64,000 nucleotides of DNA from Bradyrhizobium sp. 200 (GTDB taxonomy: Bacteria > Pseudomonadota > Alphaproteobacteria > Rhizobiales > Xanthobacteraceae), in NCBI RefSeq assembly GCF_023100945.1, contig NZ_CP064689.1:6864001-6928000 (forward strand), written 5' to 3'. The notes beneath the pieces are model-generated. The model was given only the letters and a program-made list of their open reading frames with translations. It had not been told where the DNA came from and did not search any database. A program made the translations under genes and the position numbers. Shown here one piece after another: positions 37,921-47,367 of this stretch; positions within the stretch are counted from its first letter, which is position 1; every line of letters begins with the position of its first letter.

Positions 37921-38979
37921 TCGGAGTGATTTGTGAGCCTTCAGGAGGGTATCTCTTCGGCTCCTAACCGGGAGCTCTGAAGTCGGAGAATCGAAAGGAC
38001 ACCCAGAAATGCGAGGCCGAAAAGCCGAGAGAGGATGCAAAAGTGCGATCGAGGGCGATCAAAGCTAGGGTGCCGCCGTGCGCCGGTTCAACACAATGGC
38101 GAAGGCGGCGCCCAAATGGTCAAGTGAGTCCGCGCTGAGGTGCGGATGGGTTGGCGATCGTTTCTCACGGCTCCACTCAGTGCCAAGCCAGACCCCATTG
38201 GGTACGTGCAGCACCGCCATGGGCGTCACGGCGAAAGCGCCACACCGGCAACCAAACTGCAGCCGAGCTTGAGGTTTGACCAGCAACCTGAGCTGTATCT
38301 GTCGCCCTCCTGAATTGAACCGATACGCGACCTGGAGCCGCTGAACCGGAGCGCCGCTATGAGCGAACGCTAAGGCGAGATCATCCAAGTGATATGAAAA
38401 GCTTGGCGACCGCAGCAGCCGTTCTGGTGAGCTTAATAGTCGCTGATGAGCGGCGGGATCTCAGCGATGCTGTCGGCCACTGTGGCAAGCTCTCAGGACG
38501 GTGGCAAAAACTCGAATGACTACGAAAAACAGTTCATCGTGGGTCGCGACCATTCCCGGTAAAATGCTGCATCGCCACATCGATCATTCCTGCACCGTCA
38601 GATCAGTTGCATATCGATCAGCTCGACAACGTCTTCCGGATGATGGAGGGCGCCGATCAGCGCTGGGACCTGCGCGTTCAGCGCGCCGAGGCGCCGATCA
38701 GTCCCTGTCCCTGCGCCGTGAAACGCCGCGACTTCGACGTTTGCCGCGGGAGCAAGATCGATCCGTCCTTACCGTCACGGAATGCAACACGAGCGAATGG
38801 AAGAAGAGCCAACAAATACAATAGTGACGCTACTTGCCTGGACAGCGACGAGCATTCCGTGCGATCGACGTAGCGTTTCCAAACCCTTTTGTTGCAGGGC
38901 CAACCGAACGGTTAGCCGCGCTGAAAGTTAAGCAATGTGTTGGCACTAAAGCCTTGGCCACATGCTAGATGCGGTTTAA
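37921..38979. other. About 1 kb without a recognisable gene
   Basis: The minus-strand frame at 38065-38388 (107 codons) and the plus-strand frame at 38501-38824 have no motif or ribosome site. Nothing supported. Confidence 0.45.
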
Positions 38980-39563
38980 CTGCGCCTCGATGGGACCTGC
39001 ACGCCGGCATAGAGCGTGCGTACAGTGCCCTTCACTTGGAGGGTGTCGGGAAGGACGCAAACGGGTCAGACGCCCGCATAAGCGGACCGGGACGGATGAC
39101 GAACTCGTCGACCGGTAGCCTCGGCATGTTGTGCTTGCGGTAGACCTCCTGGATGCCAAGCGCTCCATTCATTCCGTTATTGATCATCGGCACGCCACCG
39201 CCAAGTTCCTCGGCCGGCCGAAAGATGACGATCGCCGTGCCGTTGAATTTCCGCCTCTCCGCACAGCCGTGATGACCGCAGCATGCAACTTGCCATGGGC
39301 CTAGAAAGCGTACGGCCTGTCACTTCCACACTGGGCAGCGCGTCCGTGTCGGCGCGCATGCCGGCGACGCATCCCGAGTCCGTCTGCCCTTTGAGGGCGC
39401 CGATCCGGGACTTGCCGATGCCGGCCACGAACACGGCGACGCCGAAGGCCTTCAGTCTTCTCGGCAGACCATTTCTGCCGCCCAGTAGATGTCGAAGGAG
39501 AACTCGACTAGCGTCATCCTGCGATTTCGGCGTGGGGTCCACGAACCGGTTGACGGCCGGCAT
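38980..39563 (-). pseudogene. Decayed M20-family amidohydrolase
   Basis: From ATG 39563 one reads MPAVNRFVDPTPKSQDDASR, AVFVAGIGKSRIGALKGQTD and GCVAGMRADTDALPSVEVTG, the N-terminal Zn-peptidase pattern with the MRADxDALP metal Asp. Further pieces lie in other frames: GKLHA (remnant of the HACGHDGH motif), AIVIFRPAEELGGGVPMI with the catalytic Glu, VYRKHNMPRLPVDEFVIRPG, and GTVRTLYAGVQ. Several frameshifts and a large internal deletion are present. It resembles hippurate/N-acyl amino acid hydrolases. An intact M20 gene of a different subtype is at 48910-50091. Confidence 0.75.
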
Positions 39564-39673
39564 TTCGTGTTCGCCTCTTTTGGTTGCGGCGTCCGTTGAA
39601 TCCATCATTCTGCTCTAGCAGAATTCTGAAAAATGTTTCGCGAAACGATTGGGGCGTATCATCTGCCTTTCAT

Positions 39674-40831
39674 TCATCCACACACTTCTCGAAAGACGCG
39701 CATGAAATTGCCGCCGAGAATGCCCCAAATTTGCTCGTCACTATAGCCGCGCGAAACCAGCCCGCGTGTTATATTTGGAAAGTCCCGATAGTCATCAAAA
39801 CCCTTCACGGATTTCGGGTTCGCGAACCCGTCCTTGGGACTGAACCCAGATGCAAGCAGATGCTCAGCTAGGCGAGCGTTCCCCCACTCGTCGGGCGCTG
39901 CGAAGGGAAAGTCCGATCCAATCCCGACATGCTGCCAGCCAACGAGTTGTGATACATAGTCAACATGATCGAGCACATGCTCGACTGTCGGCCGGTCCGC
40001 GTAAGTCAAAAAGTTCGGCAGGCAGTATATCCCTATATATCCCCCCTTGTCGGCGATGTACTTTATTTCATCATCGGTCTTATTACGGGGCGCTTCATAG
40101 ATCGAATAACAACCGGTGTGAGATGCCGCAACCGGCTTTGAAGAGATCTTGCACGCATCAACGCTAGTTGATCGCCCGCAGTGGCTAATGTCGACGATCA
40201 TGCCGATGTCATTCATGCGCTCGATGAAAGACTTGCCAAATGATGTTACTCCGCAGTCTGTTCGGTCCGTGCAACCTCCGCCGATATAGTTGACCGAGTT
40301 GTACGTCAACTGCAGCATTCGCATACCCATGTCATGGTATACGTCCAGGCAAGTAAGGTCCCGTCCGAGAGCGTTAGAGCCTTGAGTGCTGATGAACGAC
40401 CCAAGCAGCCCTTCCTTCTTCGCCTTGGCAAAGTCATCTGCAACGAGGATTTTATGAAGCCAAGGGAACGAATCAAATTGTTTCTGCAGGAAAGAAAACG
40501 ACGCGAGCGCGGACCTGCTGTCCGCGGCCGAGATTTCCTGGTTCCTAACTGTCAGTCCGGAGTCCCGCCAAGTCTGCTCAAGTGCAGGAAATTTTCCCTT
40601 GAGCGCGAGCCGGATGGGCATGGTCCAGGTTTCTCTGAGTGCTCGCGACGAATCACGATGTTCAGCATACTGCGCCTTGAGAACGTTGATCATTTCAACA
40701 GTGAAGGCCCGTTTCCCGCAGGGGCCCTGATGCATTGTGTCTACGATAATGGCATCCCGATGCAGACGCTGGGCGCGTCGTTGTTGTTCAGGATTAAGCG
40801 AAAAATCGAAATTCCCGAACACGTCCGGCAT
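39674..40831 (-). CDS. Peptidase M19 (membrane dipeptidase family)
   Basis: ATG 40831 (MPDVFGNFDFSLNPEQQRRA) has AGGAGAT eight bases upstream; the frame extends further but without similarity. The 385-residue TIM-barrel product shows LTCLDVYHDMGMRMLQLTYN, MNDIGMIVDISHCGRST with the His ligand, KPVAASHTGCYSIY with the second His, and VGIGSDFPFAAPDEWGN with Asp. The usual N-terminal DGHxD ligand pair reads VDTMHQGP here, and the barrel Glu region is GSFISTQGSNAL, so two ligands of the metal centre seem replaced. The family cleaves dipeptides with unusual residues. It is 161 bp downstream of the cyclodeaminase gene on the same strand and may share its transcript. Confidence 0.88.
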   Translation of the reverse strand: MPDVFGNFDFSLNPEQQRRAQRLHRDAIIVDTMHQGPCGKRAFTVEMINVLKAQYAEHRDSSRALRETWTMPIRLALKGKFPALEQTWRDSGLTVRNQEISAADSRSALASFSFLQKQFDSFPWLHKILVADDFAKAKKEGLLGSFISTQGSNALGRDLTCLDVYHDMGMRMLQLTYNSVNYIGGGCTDRTDCGVTSFGKSFIERMNDIGMIVDISHCGRSTSVDACKISSKPVAASHTGCYSIYEAPRNKTDDEIKYIADKGGYIGIYCLPNFLTYADRPTVEHVLDHVDYVSQLVGWQHVGIGSDFPFAAPDEWGNARLAEHLLASGFSPKDGFANPKSVKGFDDYRDFPNITRGLVSRGYSDEQIWGILGGNFMRVFREVCG

Positions 40832-40992
40832 CTTTCTTATCTCCTGTGAGACTACTTGTCGCTGCTTGCCTCGCGTGTCAGAGAGCGGCGCGACCATCCC
40901 CATTGCTAGAGCGTGCGAAGTCACGAAATCTATCCGTTGCGCTGCTCCTCGGCGCGTCCACGTCGTGATATCTTGGGCTCCAGCTCCTCGTC

Positions 40993-41958
40993 TCATCGCG
41001 GTAGAACAGTTCCGATTCCAAGTGAGCGGGCTTTTCGGATCGCCAATTCCGCCAACGCAAGATCTGAGATCACGAAACCTCGGAAACCGAACAAAGCTCT
41101 GATTGGTGCACGAGGCCTTGACGAACTGGCAGCAAGATGCACAAGGTCATCCTGATATTTTACGGATTCGACCGGTCGTTCTGATGCGTCCACGGGCGAT
41201 ACGGATTGCTTCAAGGTATCGGTGACAACTCTGTCGAAAGCAGTGAGGGTTTCCGACCGCCAGCTCCTTCCCCCGTCCACGGCCGAGACAAATGACGAGG
41301 ACGGCAGCGATCGAGCGTTCAGAAACGGTTTTAATCCGGGCGAACTCGGAACCGTGGAGACGACGATCTCGCTTTCACTCAACAGCTCATCAGGATCGTT
41401 CACGATGATTGGGTCGAGCTGCTTTTCGGAGGCGGCACTCGCAATTCTTTCAGCGGAGCGCACGCTCCGACTTAATAGATAGATTCTGCGTAGCGACGGG
41501 AACAGATCGACAAATGCATCAAGATGGCTAAGCGCCTGCAAGCCGCAGCCAATCAAGCCAATGGTTGCGGGTGCCTCAGGCGCGAGGTAGACGGCTGCCG
41601 CCGCGGAGGTCGCCGCTGTCCTTATCAGCGTGATGGAGTTCCCATCAAGAACTGCGACGGGTAATCCCGTCTTGTAATCACTCACACAGACCAGCCCGTT
41701 GACCCTCGACCTGGTTTTCCCTTCGACTGGAACAATCGCCACCATTTTCACTGTCGCGATACCCCTTGCCTCAGATGCCGAGCTCATCGACAGTAACCAG
41801 GAATCCGGGCCGATGTTGATGAACGATTTCGGCAAGCCGATATTGCGGCCAGCCGCGTTGTCGCAAAAGGCGGCAAGAACTGCCTCACGCGCCTCCGGAG
41901 GCGAAATTTGCAAGCGTTGGATATCGGCATTCGATAGGTAAAGCAGCTCGGGGGACAT
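40993..41958 (-). CDS. Ornithine cyclodeaminase/mu-crystallin family protein
   Basis: ATG 41958 (MSPELLYLSNADIQRLQISP) is chosen with AAAGGA seven bases before it. The 321-residue product has KMVAIVPVEGKTRSRVNGLV, DYKTGLPVAVLDGNSITLIR followed by TAATSAAAAVYLAP (substrate domain), IGLIGCGLQALSHLDAF near 133 (Rossmann GxGxQA, here GCGLQA), and IYLLSRSVRSAERIA. Family members are ornithine cyclodeaminase, alanine dehydrogenase, ketimine reductase and opine-type synthases. The residues deciding among these cannot be judged by eye. It precedes the M19 dipeptidase on the same strand, suggesting processing of a dipeptide-derived amino acid. Confidence 0.88.
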   Translation of the reverse strand: MSPELLYLSNADIQRLQISPPEAREAVLAAFCDNAAGRNIGLPKSFINIGPDSWLLSMSSASEARGIATVKMVAIVPVEGKTRSRVNGLVCVSDYKTGLPVAVLDGNSITLIRTAATSAAAAVYLAPEAPATIGLIGCGLQALSHLDAFVDLFPSLRRIYLLSRSVRSAERIASAASEKQLDPIIVNDPDELLSESEIVVSTVPSSPGLKPFLNARSLPSSSFVSAVDGGRSWRSETLTAFDRVVTDTLKQSVSPVDASERPVESVKYQDDLVHLAASSSRPRAPIRALFGFRGFVISDLALAELAIRKARSLGIGTVLPR

Positions 41959-42659
41959 CGCTGGTCCTTTCATATGAGGAACTGCGCCCGTCGCTATCTC
42001 AGGCGAAGATCCGGGCATGGGATCTAGCAACGGCATCACTCAGTGCATCCTAGTAGCAAGGGCTGTGCCAGCCTTGTCCTCGATCTGTAAGCTACTGGCT
42101 AAGCTCTCAAAAAAGCGGCCCAGCCGCTGCCGGCAAATGTTTTGAACCGGACAAGATTTGTGCCGTTGTGAGAAACCGGACAGTAATCGCAAGCGTAGAA
42201 CCAGCCCCCGGTTGCCAGACACTTATTCGCGGAATGGCATTCCTAGTGTTGTGACTCAAACGCCTGGTAGGTGACTGTCGCATCGAGCTCGCCGGAACGT
42301 TCCTGAAGCTTGCCGGACGACAGGTCGAAACGCGACTAATTAAGGCCACGACCGCGCGCTCGGTTAATTCCCAGGAAGACCAGCGCCGCGTTGATATTCC
42401 TCCTTGGGTCCCAAAATGATCGCGCCGGGTTGCATTAGATGCGGGTAGCGGGATGACGGCGATCTCGGAATGAGAGGCCGAATACTAGCAGACGCTCTCC
42501 AAGGCTCAGCGAATCTTTCACGGCCGCGTGCTTTCACGTCGCGCGCCAATTCTCGCATCTGCCTCGGACACCAATGTATTGGAAGCGTTTTAGGCGGGTG
42601 TGTTGAAGTGGACCCAGATTCGGACCAGTTGACTAATTGGATTTCGCGCCGTTCCGTCG
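41959..42659. other. Gene-free region upstream of the cyclodeaminase
   Basis: Promoter region of the minus-strand pair is expected at its left end. Frames of 60-80 codons have no motif. Confidence 0.45.
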
Positions 42660-43235
42660 CAACAGACGGAGCGAGGAATGACGCAGAGGGACGAGACGGA
42701 AGATGGACGCAGCGCTGAAGGCGAAGATTGCGCTAAAGGCGCTGCGGGAGCAGGCGACGGTGGCCGACTGGTCCAGCGCTATCACGTGCATCCGAATCAG
42801 ATTTACGCCTGGAAGAAGCAACTGCTCGAGCAGGCGGCAAAGGCATTTAAAAGCGGCCCGAGTGAGGGGGCGCGGATCGCGAGCGCGAGATCGAGAAGCT
42901 GCATGCCAAGATCGGGCAGTTGATTATCGAGCGTTTTTTTGGCGAAGAGGTCCGGAAGATGAGCGCTCCGGACCGCCGTGCCCTCGTTGATCGCAACCAT
43001 TCCGACCTGTCGGTTCGCCAACGGTGCTAGCTGCTCGGCGTTGCGGTCGGGCTTGTACCGACCGCCGCCTCCCGCCAACGACGATGACGATCTGGCCCTC
43101 ATGCGCCGGATCGACGAGCTGTTCATGGCTTGGCCGTTCCTCGGCTCGCGATGGCGAGGAGAGCCTGCACTAAGGCGGATCGTGCCTATGGTCCTGGTCA
43201 AGCGCCTTGTGCCTCTATGGCAACCGCAATGTTGA
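42660..43235 (+). pseudogene. IS3-family relic (orfA plus start of orfB)
   Basis: Readable pieces are ALKAKIALKALREQATVA, then LVQRYHVHPNQIYAWKKQLL (OrfA HTH and leucine zipper), then IEKLHAKIGQL and MSAPDRRALVDRNHSDL, and in OrfB ARSGLYRPPPPANDDD, LALMRRIDELFMAWPFLGSR. At least three frame changes occur and the DDE core of OrfB is missing. It belongs to a different IS3 subgroup from the relic at 498-870. Confidence 0.8.
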
Positions 43236-43301
43236 CCCCGAGCGCCTCCCTGGCGTTGTCCAAGCGCAGCGGCATGTCCACAGCGCCACGGGCTCAGGCT
43301 T

Positions 43302-43405
43302 TTCGGGTGGATGGCCAGGTTCGGCGCAGACTCTCGCCGCTGAGGTCGACACGGTGGGCGTTGTGGACTAGGCGATCGAGAATGGCGTCGGCGTAGGTGC
43401 CATTT
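43302..43405 (-). pseudogene. istB: 3' relic of an IS21 istB gene
   Basis: On the minus strand one reads YADAILDRLVHNAHRVDLSG then ESLRR, the characteristic C-terminus of IS21 IstB ATP-binding proteins. Only the last 30-35 codons remain, cut on the right by the IS701-type element. Confidence 0.7.
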
Positions 43406-43415
43406 TCTGGATCGC

Positions 43416-44672
43416 TTGGGTCATAAAGCCCGGCGACGGATGTGTCCGCGTTACATTGCGGGGCTGATCGGCCCTGGTGAGCGCAAAAGCATTCAACCGA
43501 TGGCGGAGCGCTTTGCAGCGGGCGACTACGATCAGCTGCACCATTTCATTGCCGATGGCGTTTGGGACGCGACACCGCTGGAGACCGAGCTGCTCAGGCA
43601 GGCCGACCGGCTCGTCGGCGGCGACGATGCAGTACTGGCTATCGATGACACGGCGGTGCCGAAGAAGGGCGAACGCTCGGTCGGTGTCGCTGCTCAATAT
43701 GCATCGGCTCTTGGCAAGACGGCAAATTGCCAAACGTTGGTGTCGCTGACGCTTGCGCGCGGCGAAGTGCCGGTGATGATCGCGTTGCGTCTCTTCCTGC
43801 CAGAGAGTTGGACAAGCGACGCCGCACGCTTGGAGCGCGCCGGCGTACCGGTCGAATACCGAGCGCCACGATCCAAGCCAGAGATTGCTCTGGCCGAAAT
43901 TGATCGCGCGATGGCGGCCGGCGTGCGCTTTGGTTGTGTGCTGGCGGACGCAGGATACGGCCTCAGCGCGCCGTTTCGACAAGGGCTCACGGCACGCGGG
44001 CTGGCCTGGGCCGTTGGCATCCCCCGTCACCAGAAGGTGTACCCGGTCGGCGTCAAGTTGATCTGGCCGGTTGCTATGCGAGGGCGTCCCCGCAAGCGGT
44101 ATATTCCGGACATCTTATCGAGGGCAGCCGAAGACATGCTCGCCGATGCCAAGTGGCAAACTGTGAGTTGGCGAAGCGGAACCAAGGGTCGATTGAAAGC
44201 GCGTTTTGCCGCCGTTCGGGTGCGGATCGCCGATGGACCACCGCAGCGGATCAAGGATAAGGGCCAGCAGCATCTTCCCGGCGAGGAGGCCTGGCTGATC
44301 GGCGAACACAGAACTTCAGGGGAGAAGAAATACTATCTCGCCAATCTGCCGGCCGCGACAGATCTGCGCACACTAGCTGCCACGATCAAGGCTCGATGGA
44401 TCTGCGAACAGGCGCATCAGCAGTTGAAAGAGGAACTCGGGCTTGATCACTTCGAGGGACGATCTTGGCAAGGTCTTCATCGTCACGCACTCATGACCAT
44501 GATCGCGTACGCCTTCTTGCAACACCGTCGCCTCGCACAAGCGGGGCGGAAAAAAAAGAATCAACGGACCCCCGCCTCAGCCAAGCTTGCCGGCCGTACG
44601 CCACGCCATCGTCGATCTCATTCTTCGACCGCCATCCCAGCGATGCCCATATTGCAGAAGACGAATCCGTGA
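43416..44672 (+). CDS. IS701-family transposase, frameshifted near the C-terminus
   Basis: The frame opens with HFLDRLGHKARRRMCPRYIA (no ATG; TTG 43416 is the first possible start) and runs 418 codons: DDAVLAIDDTAVPKKGERSV with the first catalytic Asp, VRFGCVLADAGYGLSAPF with the second, and KARWICEQAHQQLKEELGLD with the Glu. The extreme N-terminus seems cut at the istB junction. At A8 (44550-44557) the frame leaves the conserved tail; with one A fewer it would continue GPPPQPSLPAVRHAIVDL and end RCPYCRRRIREKPQRK at 44691. Either a one-base insertion or slippage is possible. Confidence 0.85.
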   Translation: MGHKARRRMCPRYIAGLIGPGERKSIQPMAERFAAGDYDQLHHFIADGVWDATPLETELLRQADRLVGGDDAVLAIDDTAVPKKGERSVGVAAQYASALGKTANCQTLVSLTLARGEVPVMIALRLFLPESWTSDAARLERAGVPVEYRAPRSKPEIALAEIDRAMAAGVRFGCVLADAGYGLSAPFRQGLTARGLAWAVGIPRHQKVYPVGVKLIWPVAMRGRPRKRYIPDILSRAAEDMLADAKWQTVSWRSGTKGRLKARFAAVRVRIADGPPQRIKDKGQQHLPGEEAWLIGEHRTSGEKKYYLANLPAATDLRTLAATIKARWICEQAHQQLKEELGLDHFEGRSWQGLHRHALMTMIAYAFLQHRRLAQAGRKKKNQRTPASAKLAGRTPRHRRSHSSTAIPAMPILQKTNP

Positions 44673-44707
44673 AAAGCCGCAGCGCAAATAAATCTGCCAA
44701 AGTAGTG

Positions 44708-45499
44708 CTAGGTTCTATATCCAAGCAAGGTCGTGTGGTGACCTCGTTCCACGAAGGAACCAGATGGCGAATACGACAGTAACAACCGACGAATACGCGT
44801 CGTAAAATCGTCACGACGAGGTCCGAGAGCGCCTGATGCACCCGCGGACGTTGAGTAGAGATAGCCAAGAAGGTCATCGATAGTCCAGTGATGCTCGTAA
44901 TAGTGACGAAGCTCGGTGATTTCACTGAAAACGGAAGCGCCAAGGATTTCTCGATCGGACACCGTGAGTGCAGGCCGGACGCCTCCGGGACCTGCCGGAA
45001 GGCTTCCTCCCCAGAACTCCTTGATGTCGCTCCACATCGCACTAAACCATTCTCCAGGTTCCGAACCAGCCCGCTCGCGGTTGACGATCGCAACGCAGCC
45101 GTCTGATTTAACCATTTGGGCTAGCTTTCCCAACACTGTCGCTCGGTCCATCCAGAAGAATGAGCTTGCAATTGTTGCGATATCAAATGACGACATTGGT
45201 TCCTTTAGGTCTTCAGATCTCGAGACTAGAAACTCTATATTCTTGACTCCTTGGGCCTCCGCGATTCGCCTTCCTTCCTGAATCAGTTCGTCGCTTGGAT
45301 CGACGGAAAGCACGTCCGAAACCGATCGCGCTAAGGGGATGCCGAACAGTCCCGTGCCGGCACCAAGATCGAGTGCACGACTGCTGCTGGCGAGCCTGCA
45401 AACCCGAACCAATGATCGGAAGATATCCTCTGAATACGGCATCACATACCTTGGGTAGTAGGGCGCTGCACCACGATATATTTCACTTGCTATGATCAT
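44708..45499 (-). CDS. Class I SAM-dependent methyltransferase
   Basis: ATG 45499 (MIIASEIYRGAAPYYPRYVM) follows GGAGG with five bases spacing. The 263-residue product has a Rossmann methyltransferase core: SRALDLGAGTGLFGIPLARS as motif I, VLSVDPSDELIQEGRR as motif II, and SFDIATIASSFFWMDRATVL as the substrate-side motif. YYPRY followed by a SAM motif resembles small-molecule methyltransferases of the UbiE/Cyp8 type. The acceptor is unknown. A 37-codon frame with an excellent ribosome site lies 182 bases upstream on the same strand. Its left neighbour is an IS701 element, which ends very close to its stop. Confidence 0.88.
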   Translation of the reverse strand: MIIASEIYRGAAPYYPRYVMPYSEDIFRSLVRVCRLASSSRALDLGAGTGLFGIPLARSVSDVLSVDPSDELIQEGRRIAEAQGVKNIEFLVSRSEDLKEPMSSFDIATIASSFFWMDRATVLGKLAQMVKSDGCVAIVNRERAGSEPGEWFSAMWSDIKEFWGGSLPAGPGGVRPALTVSDREILGASVFSEITELRHYYEHHWTIDDLLGYLYSTSAGASGALGPRRDDFTTRIRRLLLSYSPSGSFVERGHHTTLLGYRT

Positions 45500-45680
45500 G
45501 CTTGCCTCCGTACATCTCTTCTTGACCTGCCCACAGCATGCTCAACCGCGAAGATGCCGATCGGCATACATTCCCGTGATTGGTGAGGCTTCGTTCGCGC
45601 TAGCCAGGACGGCAGGCACTTGACAGTCGGGCGCCCAGAAGTCCTCACTTGCGCGCTCGGCGATTGCGCCGGCGCTTCCA

Positions 45681-45794
45681 CTAGGAGGGAGAGGTCGCGA
45701 TTGGAGCAAACCTGAGAGCGCGGCATGCCTGCCGCCGGCGAGTCAGCGCATCGATCGGGGCCGCCTGAGAGAACAGATTGTGGTTGATCTGCAT
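45681..45794 (-). CDS. Small open frame (37 aa) with an ideal ribosome site, upstream of the methyltransferase
   Basis: AAGGAGGT is followed after four bases by ATG 45794. The peptide is MQINHNLFSQAAPIDALTRR, then RQACRALRFAPIATSPS, ending at a TAG. It is basic in its second half with a single Cys. It could be a leader peptide, the intact start of a decayed gene, or a small translated gene working with the methyltransferase downstream. No family match is known to me; translation is suggested only by the ribosome site. Confidence 0.4.
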   Translation of the reverse strand: MQINHNLFSQAAPIDALTRRRQACRALRFAPIATSPS

Positions 45795-46112
45795 GCGGAC
45801 CTCCTTGCAGATGACAATTGACCAACGCGAGGCTCACCAACCAATAATATGCTTCTGTCATCTAGACCAACTACTAAGGTTGGCAGTTGGCCGGGGTGCA
45901 AATTCTTGCATCTCGCCAGCGGATTTACGCAAAGCCGCGGCTAAGCCCTCACAATCGCAAGATGCTAAATGGCAGAAAATTCAAGGAAACGCACGTGTTA
46001 GACCAGTAATCAACGTTGATCTTCTCTTCCGTTGAGAACCCGCGACGTGGCTGCAAATCGTTGCAAGGCAATTATTTTGGAAAGCGAAAGCGGCTCGGAG
46101 GCTTTCGGGTGG
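45795..46112. other. Region upstream of the small frame
   Basis: Probable promoter region for the minus-strand unit at 45499-45794. No gene recognised. Confidence 0.4.
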
Positions 46113-46870
46113 TCAGGATGCGCGCTGGGGGGTTTTGGTAGTTAACAGCACATCGCCGACGAAGATTGAATTCGCGCCGGCCAAAAGGCACGGCGCCTGC
46201 AGTTCATCGCTCATGTACTGCCGTCCAGCGGACAATCGCACCGCACTTTTCGGCATCATGATTCGAGCTCGCGATCAGGCGCACCAGTGCGATCGGTCGA
46301 GACGCTCCGCAATATCTTTGACCGGAACGCCCTTGACCTCGTTCCACAAGTTAATCGGCCCGCTTTCGGGATGATTGGGAAGATTGGCGAGCAGCACGAG
46401 CATGGCGAGGCGGTCCTCGACGCTCTCGCCGATGCCGATAATGCCGCCGCAGCAGATCTTGATGCCAGCCTCGCGCACATGAGCAAGTGTGTCGATGCGG
46501 TCCTTCAAGGTGCGGGTGCTAATGATCCGGCCGTAGAACTCGGGCGAGGGGTCGACGTTGTGATTGTAAAAGTCTAGCCCGGCTTCAAAGAGCCGTACGG
46601 CCTGCTTCCCCGTCAGCATGCCCAGCGTGACGCAGGTTTCCATGCCAAGATCCTTAACCGCGCTGACCATTTCGCAGACCTGATCAAGATCGCCTTCCTT
46701 TGGACTGCGCCAAGCCGCGGCCATACAGAAGGCGGTCGCACCGGCGCCTTTGGCGCGCTGCGCAGTGGCAACGACATCGGCGCTATCCATCAGCCGGGTC
46801 GCTTTCAGGACAGTGTCGTAATGCGCGCTTTGTCGCGCATGATCGCAAAGGGCTATTCAGGGAAGTCTCG
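46113..46870 (-). pseudogene. bioB: Truncated biotin synthase (BioB)
   Basis: Readable BioB segments are [100 protein letters not shown] and [20 protein letters not shown] (the CCGG[IL]xGxGE motif). The tail continues in other frames as [20 protein letters not shown] and [20 protein letters not shown]. The N-terminal radical-SAM CxxxCxxC region is lost: it reads [12 protein letters not shown], with one Cys. Frameshifts occur at about 46285 and again before RIMMP. The gene cannot make biotin synthase. No other bio gene is in the window. Confidence 0.88.
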
Positions 46871-47367
46871 TACCCATTGTGCGTCGGGCGCTACCATTCT
46901 CTAATTGTTGAACTCGACGAGTCATGCGCGCCGCGTCTCCCGGTGACAGCGCATTCGGAAGAAGGCGAAATCATGGGCCTCGCACATCGCTGCCACCGGA
47001 CGTATGGTGTGCAGTTGCATCCCACACACACACAGAATGGATACTTAGCGAACAAGGACACCTGCTGCTTTTCTCTGCGGTTCGCAGAAGCTTCCTGAGC
47101 CTGGGGTCGGGCACAATGCCGCCCACCTAAAGTCACGCAACCGAATCTGCTGCTAAGCCCTTCGGATCATCGACCGACGGCGACACTTTGTCGCTACGCA
47201 AGCGGTGGCCAGAGAGTGTTTCACACCGTTAGCGCCTGCTACCGATTCTGGATCCAGCCTCCGATTGATGGACTATAATGCGCGCCGTCGTTGGTGGTCG
47301 CGCTTACTCAAACACGCGGGCATCTGTTCACATTGATGAGACGCCGCTCACTCCCGATTATGAAATC
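46871..47367. other. Gene-free stretch between bioB relic and glutamate dehydrogenase
   Basis: No motif-bearing frame. A CACACACACACA-like run occurs near 47025. The downstream end of the glutamate dehydrogenase transcript lies here. Confidence 0.45.
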
